Shown: piece by piece, positions 22,992-29,900 of the stretch | How positions within the stretch are numbered: the stretch's first letter is position 1 | Layout of the letters: each line of letters begins with the position of its first letter | Assembly (NCBI GenBank): GCA_964527595.1 | Contig: CAZGPI010000012.1 | Location: forward strand, 1 to 36,043 | Direction of reading: 5' to 3' | Source: GWF2-38-10 sp964527595 | GTDB lineage: Bacteria; Babelota; Babeliae; Babelales; RVW-14 | Length of the DNA stretch: 36,043 bases | Translations under genes and position numbers: made by a program | The notes under the pieces: generated by a model | Seen by the model: the letters and a program-made list of their open reading frames with translations, nothing else | Databases searched by the model: none | What the model was told of the DNA's origin: nothing

Positions 22992-24251
22992 CTAGCCCAT
23001 GGGGATTAAGTGCGGGGTAAAAACCCAGCCAAATTTTTCTGAGGCATACAGATCTATATATGCATTACTATATGATTGAAGTGCTGAAGATATAACCGTA
23101 AATACCGGTACCAAGCGTGAGTCTAAAAGAATGCTTTCACTATTTCTCATAGGCATTCCATTCATCGTAACCCCAAATAAGTGGTGTTCATGGCCTCTGA
23201 TCATGCCAACAAGATTTATATTTTCAGGCTTTGGTCCTATCCACCCATCTTTTTTGGCATATGTATTTAAATCATCATAATTATGCATAAAGCAAGCCGT
23301 TACAACCTGTCTTGCTTTTGGTTCAAAATCGCCCCATAGAAATCCGCATATTACTTGAGCATCAATTAAACAGTAATCCCAGGATGTTGGTAATAAGATT
23401 GAAAACATAGATTCAGGGCGTTTATGTATATCATCGAGAAAGTTGAGGGCGAGTGAGGTGACTGTTTTTGTTATAGGATCTTTGTTGCGTCCAATTCCGC
23501 CATGGCAACATTGAATTACTTCGTGACTACCATCTTTTAATTGAGAGCTTAAGAAAAGTGCTTGCGGTAGTTGCTCAAATAAGTCTTGCAAGGCATCCCA
23601 TACTGCCATTGAATGGCTTCCTGCGCCAAATTTTTCACACCATTCTTTTTTGAATCCAAGGTCTGTGGAAATTTGTCTTGTTTCGTGGTTGCCTCTGAGC
23701 AAGAAAACTTGTTGCGGGTGTTTGATTTTAAGGGAGAGCAATATTTTCCAGACTTCTGTGCTTTGCTTGCCTCGATCCCCATTATCACCGAGAAAGATGA
23801 GGTTTGTCGTTGGGTTGTTAATGGTAATATCAAGAAAATTTGGCCGGCCCCATTTGGTCGTTTTTATTTTTAGGTAATTTATATCTGAGTCATGGTCAAT
23901 TTGATCTGAAAGGTTGAGCAAGTTATACGTTAACGATTTTTTTGTGCCATGAATATCGCCCATGATAAAATTGTGGGTTCCATTGGTACATTTTCTTGCA
24001 AGGATCGACACACCCATGCCATCAAGATTTTCTTGCCCTTGAAGGATTTCGCTCACTTGAAGAATAAGTAGATTGATTTCTTCTAATTCGTTGTGTGCAA
24101 TTGGAAATTCTGGTTTTCTTGCTGGTGCTTTGGTGTATATAGGCTCAATTGATTCATGCAGTTCCGGCTCTGAGTATAAGGGTATTTCAGAAAAACCGTT
24201 ATAGCTGAACAAATTGATAAAAAGAAACGAAAAAAGAATATTTTTTTTCAT
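22992..24251 (-). CDS. Exported eukaryote-type PPP-family Ser/Thr phosphatase
   Basis: 419 residues with a signal peptide (MKKNILFSFLFINLFSYNGFS). All PPP metal and phosphate motifs occur in order: GDIHG (98-102), GDNGDRG (155-161; the usual form is GDxVDRG), LLRGNHE (184-190, the LRGNHE signature of PP1/PP2A/PP2B), HGGIG (250-254), LWGDF (305-309, cf. LWSDP) and RGHEHHLFG (352-360). The fold binds two metals and hydrolyses phosphoserine/threonine. Bacterial PPPs are usually short, cytoplasmic and lambda-phosphatase-like; here the full eukaryote-type motif set plus a secretion signal suggests an exported enzyme, possibly aimed at host proteins. Ribosome binding site is weak (TAGGGTT). Divergent from ruvB. 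Confidence 0.9.
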   Translation of the reverse strand: MKKNILFSFLFINLFSYNGFSEIPLYSEPELHESIEPIYTKAPARKPEFPIAHNELEEINLLILQVSEILQGQENLDGMGVSILARKCTNGTHNFIMGDIHGTKKSLTYNLLNLSDQIDHDSDINYLKIKTTKWGRPNFLDITINNPTTNLIFLGDNGDRGKQSTEVWKILLSLKIKHPQQVFLLRGNHETRQISTDLGFKKEWCEKFGAGSHSMAVWDALQDLFEQLPQALFLSSQLKDGSHEVIQCCHGGIGRNKDPITKTVTSLALNFLDDIHKRPESMFSILLPTSWDYCLIDAQVICGFLWGDFEPKARQVVTACFMHNYDDLNTYAKKDGWIGPKPENINLVGMIRGHEHHLFGVTMNGMPMRNSESILLDSRLVPVFTVISSALQSYSNAYIDLYASEKFGWVFTPHLIPMG

Positions 24252-24406
24252 GAAAACCCTAGAATGTTGTTAAGCCAAGTCGTATACATTAAGAATATAA
24301 TGTTAAAAAGAATAGATTGTTTAACAGTTATAACCTATTTAAGGTTACTGGACTTGTCTTTCTTAGTCAAATGGCTAACTTTCGTGTTTTCGTCGTTCGT
24401 GCTTTG

Positions 24407-24415
24407 TGATAGAAT
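24407..24415 (+). promoter_or_regulatory. Extended -10 promoter candidate for ruvB
   Basis: TGATAGAAT (24407-24415) is an extended -10 (TGn + TAGAAT) with no good -35. It lies 40-50 bases before the candidate ruvB starts. Confidence 0.4.
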
Positions 24416-24453
24416 GGTTTGGCTAAAACATTCTGGAAAATTTGAAAAAGGGA

Positions 24454-25512
24454 ATGCGTGTTGATATGACCATGAATAATCCATTGGATGCTCCCGTTGA
24501 ATTACTAAGCTTGCAGGAAACTCCTGAAGATATCGTAACGGTTTTCGAGCCAAGTTGTTTTGATGAATATCTTGGCCAAACAGAAGTTAAGGGCAAACTT
24601 AAAGTTTTTGTAACTGCGTGCAAAATGCGTGGTGAACCACTTGATCATATGCTTTTATTCGGGCCCCCGGGACTTGGTAAAACAACGTTGGCAAAAATCA
24701 TGGCCAAGGAATTGGGAGTTTCATTTAAAATTACAAGCGCTCCAATTCTTGAGCGTGCCGGTGACTTGGTTGCCATTCTGTCAAGCATCGCCCCGCGAGA
24801 AATTTTGTTTATTGATGAAATTCATCGCTTGCCTAAAAACGTTGAAGAAATTTTATATAGCGCCATGGAAAATTTTTGTGTTGACGTGATTATTGGTCAG
24901 GGAGCCGGGGCAAGATCGATTCGTTTGCCGCTTAATCCATTTACCCTCATTGGTGCAACGACCAAAACATCGCTTATTTCTGGTCCTTTACAAACACGCT
25001 TTGGTATTGTTGAACGTTTAGATTTTTATGAGCCAGAAGAATTAGCTCAAATTGTTGTGCAAAATGCACAGTTTATGGGAATGCCTTATTTACCCGAAGC
25101 GGCGTTGACTATTGGGCGGCGTGCTCGTGGTACTCCGCGTATCGCCAAGCGTATTGTTCGGCGCGTGCGTGATTTTGCGCAGGTAAATAATTACACAATT
25201 GTTGATACTCAAGTGGTTGATCAAGCGTTAACTTTTTTAGGCATTGATGAAGATGGGCTGAATAAATTAGATCGTGCGATATTAACTCACATACTTAAAG
25301 ATTTTGATGGCGGACCGGTTGGGCTTGAAACTTTGGCGGCAATGACTGGTGAAGATAGGGAAACAATAGAAGAAGTTTGCGAACCATTCTTGTTACGCCT
25401 TGGGTTGTTGCAAAAATCTGCGCGAGGACGCCAAATCCCGCCTAAGAAAATTCCGATGTTGCGACGCAAATTATTGGGTGAATCGATTATTGAGCAATCA
25501 CCACTATTTTAA
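24454..25512 (+). CDS. ruvB: Holliday junction branch-migration helicase RuvB
   Basis: 352 residues from ATG 24454. N-terminal 'FEPSCFDEYLGQTEVKGKLKVF', Walker A GPPGLGKT (70-77), Walker B ILFIDEIHRL (117-125), the RuvA-contact beta-hairpin VDVIIGQGAGARSIRL (about 143-158), sensor 1 GATT (167-170), arginine finger in QTRFGI (182) and the winged-helix C-domain ending RGRQIPPKKIP are all standard. RuvB forms hexameric rings that drive branch migration with RuvA. The start is uncertain: AAGGGA touches ATG 24454 (too close), sits 12 bases before ATG 24466, and TTG 24442 is also open; biology is unaffected. No ruvA or ruvC is in the window. Confidence 0.96.
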   Translation: MRVDMTMNNPLDAPVELLSLQETPEDIVTVFEPSCFDEYLGQTEVKGKLKVFVTACKMRGEPLDHMLLFGPPGLGKTTLAKIMAKELGVSFKITSAPILERAGDLVAILSSIAPREILFIDEIHRLPKNVEEILYSAMENFCVDVIIGQGAGARSIRLPLNPFTLIGATTKTSLISGPLQTRFGIVERLDFYEPEELAQIVVQNAQFMGMPYLPEAALTIGRRARGTPRIAKRIVRRVRDFAQVNNYTIVDTQVVDQALTFLGIDEDGLNKLDRAILTHILKDFDGGPVGLETLAAMTGEDRETIEEVCEPFLLRLGLLQKSARGRQIPPKKIPMLRRKLLGESIIEQSPLF

Positions 25513-25570
25513 TCTTGCTTTACAAAAATGAAAATCCCATATGGCATGATTACTTTTGTTACCTCCGATT

Positions 25571-25606
25571 TTGTCATCCTTGGGCTTGCCCCGAGGATCC
25601 ATCTTA
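25571..25606 (+). repeat. 36-nt hairpin repeat, copy C
   Basis: Begins TTGTCAT, core CCTTGGGCTTGCCCCGAGG, ends ATCCATCTTA. Lies between ruvB and the GIY-YIG gene; the gene's AGGA ribosome binding site starts just outside it. Stem pairs positions 6-14 with 20-28. Confidence 0.85.
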
Positions 25607-25620
25607 TAGGATAGCGCATT

Positions 25621-25968
25621 ATGAAAACATACGTCGTTTATATTTTGGCTAGTAAGCCTAGAGGAACTCTTTACATTGGGGTTACGGGTGATTTGAAGCG
25701 TCGAATATTAGAACATAAAAATGGACTGGTTGAAGGATTTTCTCAAAAATATAATGTGAAAAACCTTGTATATATTGAACAATATGCTTGTGTTTATAAA
25801 GCAATTGGGAGAGAAAAGCAGCTTAAGCATTGGCTTCGTCAACGGAAGATTGATTTGATAGAAGAGAAAAATTTTGAGTGGATTGATTTGTATGAGACAA
25901 TTTTTGGGCCAATGGCAAGCTTGGAAGATAAGATGGATCCTCGGGGCGAGCCCAAGGATGACAAATAA
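25621..25968 (+). CDS. Small GIY-YIG endonuclease
   Basis: 115 residues. A stand-alone GIY-YIG domain: YVVYILASKPRGTLYIGVTG holds the VYIL...YIG pair of the GIY-YIG motif, LKRRILEHK the catalytic Arg and helix, and IGREKQLKHWLRQRK the catalytic Glu with the family's basic helix. It belongs to the small YhbQ/UvrC-N-like group. These enzymes nick or cut DNA through one metal ion. The domain ends near residue 98; the last dozen residues (DKMDPRGEPKDDK) are encoded by inverted repeat copy D and the stop TAA lies just beyond it. ATAGGATAGC precedes the ATG. The tight bracketing by inverted repeats suggests the protein acts on those hairpins. Cytoplasmic. Confidence 0.9.
   Translation: MKTYVVYILASKPRGTLYIGVTGDLKRRILEHKNGLVEGFSQKYNVKNLVYIEQYACVYKAIGREKQLKHWLRQRKIDLIEEKNFEWIDLYETIFGPMASLEDKMDPRGEPKDDK
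25929..25964 (-). repeat. 36-nt hairpin repeat, copy D, coding
   Basis: Inverted copy overlapping the 3' end of the GIY-YIG gene. Differs from copy C only at position 17 (loop). Encodes the residues MDPRGEPKDD of that gene. Confidence 0.85.
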
Positions 25969-25969
25969 T

Positions 25970-26178
25970 GAAAATTTTACCCATAAGAAATAAGAAGAAA
26001 TCTTTTGTAGAACCGCATTTTTGACTGATCTTCTTTGTCTTCCTTGGGCTTGTCCCGAGGATCCATCATAAAAAAAAGAAAATTTTACTCACAAAAAATA
26101 AGAAGAAATGTTTTGTGGAATCGTATTTTTGACTGATCTTGCTTGTCATCCTTGGGCCCGCCCCGAGGATCCATCCTA
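25970..26178. repeat. 108-base tandem duplication containing solo repeats E and F
   Basis: Unit 1 starts at 25970 (GAAAATTTTAC) and unit 2 at 26078 with the same start and no indels; over 100 aligned bases I count 14 differences. Each unit ends in a 36-nt repeat in the same orientation: E (26035-26070) and F (26143-26178), each 33 of 36 identical to copy C. No gene lies in it. Copy F overlaps the stop codon of the CYTH gene. Confidence 0.85.
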
Positions 26179-26793
26179 ATATTTACTTAACCTTTCCGCG
26201 CGAGCCAATTCTAATATTTCAAAATGTTCTGGATTAACGGCTTGGATAAGTGCAATAAGATTGCCCGGAACCTGACTAAGCACTATGCCATGCCGTTGTG
26301 CAAATGCAACAAGTTTTTGTGTTGCCAGCCTAATTTCTTCCGGTGTTTCAACCATTGTTTCAATTTCTAAAAGATCAAAAATGAGATCTTCAAATGTTGC
26401 ATGATCAATATCAATGATAAAGCCTTCTTTGGTGTATTTTTTACGATTTTTAGCCAGCGTGTAAAGGGGGTTGTAACCGGCAAGTATTGCTGCTTGCTCC
26501 AAGGTTCCTTGGTCTGATAATTGGAGTGTTTGTCTTATGATTTGTTCATCTTCAAGTTCGTGTTTTGGTGTATTAGATTGCAATGCCAATAATGGACACG
26601 TTGACGCGGGTATTTTCAAGACAAATTTGTCGTTACGTGTGCGTAGCCAAAAGTCTTTGGTTGAAAGTGCATAGTCTGCCGAGTCGTAATAAACATCGAT
26701 AAGATGCTCTTCGCTTACAAATGTTGCATCTTGTAAAAGTGCAGTTTTTTGTTCAAGCGTTGGCTTGCATTTAATTTCTACTTCTATCATCAA
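26176..26793 (-). CDS. CYTH-domain (triphosphate tunnel) enzyme, thiamine-triphosphatase/adenylate-cyclase-like
   Basis: 205 residues. MIEVEIKCK at the N-terminus is the CYTH ExExK motif (E4, E6, K8), followed by the matching tunnel strands: DVYYDSADYALSTKDFWLRTRND (Y-Y-D and the R-x-R pair), KFVLKIPA, RKKYTKEGFIIDIDHATF and LLEIETMVET (E-x-E). The family binds triphosphate-containing substrates in a beta-tunnel with Mg2+ and includes thiamine triphosphatase, inorganic triphosphatase and class IV adenylate cyclase; the substrate cannot be fixed. No CHAD domain is present. ATG 26793 or 26790, with AAGGATT upstream. The stop TAG (26178-26176) and about the last four codons lie in or next to repeat copy F, so the C-terminus was probably reset by a repeat insertion. 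Confidence 0.87.
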   Translation of the reverse strand: MMIEVEIKCKPTLEQKTALLQDATFVSEEHLIDVYYDSADYALSTKDFWLRTRNDKFVLKIPASTCPLLALQSNTPKHELEDEQIIRQTLQLSDQGTLEQAAILAGYNPLYTLAKNRKKYTKEGFIIDIDHATFEDLIFDLLEIETMVETPEEIRLATQKLVAFAQRHGIVLSQVPGNLIALIQAVNPEHFEILELARAERLSKY

Positions 26794-26936
26794 TAATCCT
26801 TATTGTCACATGGTATTTGCTTTGTGTTCAACATTATTTTATAGAAAAGACAGGTTTGTTGCAACGTGGCCCTAAACGCTTAGTAATATAACAGGTAAGT
26901 TTTGCTGTTTTTTGGTCTAATAAAAAGGAGCGCGAG

Positions 26937-29900
26937 ATGTTTATGCGCGGATTGGTTTTGACATTGGCATTATTGGGAAATATTTTCGATCTTGGGGCAA
27001 CAATAATCGATGGAACCTCGAGTATGAAATATTTTCCCCAAAATTACGTTTTTCATGATGGCGATAGCGCCCAAGGATTTGTTCGATTTAGTAACGGGGT
27101 TACCATTCTGCCGGGTGCGACAGCAAATATTGATCTTTGGAATTCCGTTGCCGGTGGGCTTGATTTACGATCGTCGGGTGTGCTTTCCCTGCAAGGGGAC
27201 TTGAGGCTTGATAGTAATATAACGTTAACACAAGGGGGTTATCTTAATAGCTCTGGCTCACAATTAGTTTTGGGTGGTGATTTAACCATTGCTCAAAACA
27301 AAACTCTTCACTGCGGTGGGCAATTGGTCATCGATGGAAATGGACACAATTTGTATCTTAATCCGCATGCGCAAATTATTTTGGATGCGGGCGCAACCGT
27401 TACGTTTCGTAATATGACGATTTGTACTACGCGTAATTCGTCAAGTGAGCCAGCGATTAAGCTTGCTTCATCATCAACAAAACTTGCTCTTGATGATGTT
27501 GAGTTTATGCTTGGGAATGATTTTAATTTTAGCCAAGGCCAGTTTTATATTCACAGCGACGTGGCAATTACTGGCACTTCGATGTTTACTTATAGTTCAG
27601 CTGCGCCAAGTTACATAGCATCTCTTGGATGCCTTTATTTTGATATTGATTCAGTGTTTTTATATGCACCGGCAAGTACATCTAGAGATTTGTTGGTTAT
27701 GAATGATAGAACATCAGCACTTTTTCTGAATGGTTCTACGCTCGCAACAACATCTACCGGGATGCGCCTAACAAAGGGAAGCATCTATTTTGATAATTCG
27801 GTTACGATGAGCAGTGTTGGTAACTTATATACTACATATCAATATGTAACACCAATTGTTTCTACAAATGCCTATGAGCCTCAAGTATCTTGTGCTTGGT
27901 CACCAAGTGGGGCATACCTTGCAAGTTACTCAACCAGTGGACGTCTTAACCTTTATTCTGTTCAGAGCGGCGTATTGACCCTGATCAATTACTTAACAGA
28001 TTGTGATTTTAGTGGAGAGCTTATATGGTCAGCCGATGGTACAAATATAATTTCCAGCGATAGTAATGATATAGCTTTTGTTGTTAATGGACGGTTGGCC
28101 AGCAATTCCTCTATGACCCAAATACTTGGTGATGGTGCGATTTCGGCGTCTGGAAATTATGTGGCACGTATTTTGTATGGCGCATATCTAAACATTTCTT
28201 CTTTAGGTAATGGTAGTTGGACGTTTAAAGACTCTGCGGTTATTGCGACGCCTAACACTTATTATTCGAGTATAGCTTTTGCTCCATCCTTATGTGCTTG
28301 GTCGCCAAATGGGCAATATGTGGCAGCGGCTAGTCCTGGTGTTAATGGTTATATTAATACATATGCGATAAATACTTCTGGCATTATAACTAATGCCGCC
28401 GCGAGAGATGGTTATACTAGATATGCACCATACACAAGCAATGTTTCAACAAATAGCGTGACAACTTTTACTCCAGAGTCGATAAAATGGTCACCGGATG
28501 GCAATTATATTCTCTGTTGTGGTCGCACAAGTGATTTCCATAAAGTGTTGTCTGTTTGCCATGTTTCGAGTGGTGGAGTGCTCAGCTCTCCCCAAAAAAT
28601 TACGCTTGATTTTGCAACAGATGGTGGTGCTAATGATCCACTTTCATGTTCTTGGTCGCCAGATAGTACTCATATTGCGGTAACGAGTTATGGCAAAAAT
28701 AATATTGAAATTTTTACGGTAACGGCGGGCGTTCCTTCATTGCTTACGAGTTATAATACTGGTGCGGCACTTGCCGGATTTTCGTGGGATAGTAGTGGCG
28801 CATACATTGCTACATGCATTGGTGATGCGATTGAAACGTATGTTATTAGTTTCCAGTCTCATAGAATTCATGCAAGTCCAACGCTTTCCAATTGTATTAC
28901 GTTTGGAAATAGTACCACTGGAATTTCTGCAGATGTTGTTATTTATAAGTTGAATAATAGTACTATTAACGTTGCTGGATTAGCATATCATGATGCGCCA
29001 ATGCCAACGTGGCGATCATTGAACGATGTTAGTGTTGATACCGTAACATATAGTCTTGTAACCGATCTATTCTTAGACGCTGATCATAAATTAATCATTA
29101 ACGAAAATTGTGAATTTGATGGGGCTGGGAGTTCGATTTGGTTTGCAAGTAATAGTTCCAATGTTCTTCAAATTGCAGCTGGTAAATCGGTTACTTTCAC
29201 CAATATAACAGTTGAGAATTTTGATGATGCAGCAATTTCACTTGGTGATGCAACATCATCGATTACCTTTGGTGACGGAGCTATGCTTAAACTTACCGGG
29301 GCAAGGCAGTTGACAAGGGATTGGCATTTTATGGGTGGCGCAAGAGTGAATGGTTTTGGCTATCCGCTTAACCTTTCTTCTTGTACTATTGGTAGCGTTG
29401 GGCAGGGATCTGTAACGTTAGAAAATATTATATTTACAGGTGTTAAAAATAAAAACATTCATTGTATTAGTGATGATTCATCGATAACGCTGCGTGATTG
29501 TAATTTGGCATTAGCGGATGATTTTGTTTTTGATTCAGGTGCTTTTAATGTTGAAAATGACGTTAAAGTTACTGGGGCAAGTGGTTTTTGCTATCAGCCA
29601 TCTGGGTTAAGCACTTCGACTATTACCGCAAATTCAATGTTATATTTGGATTCCGGAATTACCTTTAGTTATGCACCACAAACGGCAAACAAGGATCTTC
29701 TGGCATTTACTGATAAATCATCAGTGCTTTTTTTAAATGGTTGTACTCTTAAAACGAGTGATACCGGTATGCGCTTGACAAAGGGAAGCATCTATTTTGA
29801 TAATACGGTTACGGTGAGCAACGTTGGGCCTATTGTTAACTATTATGATTGTTTGACGTTGGTTGATTCTAACGTTATAGATTATTCGTCGACATATACC

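Larger units (their letters stand above)
25571..25964 (+). mobile_element. Putative mobile element: GIY-YIG gene bounded by 36-nt inverted repeats
   Basis: Copy C (25571-25606) and copy D (25929-25964, inverted) match at 35 of 36 positions and enclose only the GIY-YIG gene; the 394-base unit is thus a minimal element with terminal inverted repeats. Each end is itself a hairpin (stem ATCCTTGGG/CCCGAGGAT, loop CTTGC or CTCGC). Copy D is inside the gene and encodes its last residues. The same repeat occurs without a gene at 17990-18107 and as solo copies at 26035 and 26143. No target-site duplication is evident from the flanks. Mobility is inferred from structure. Confidence 0.65.
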
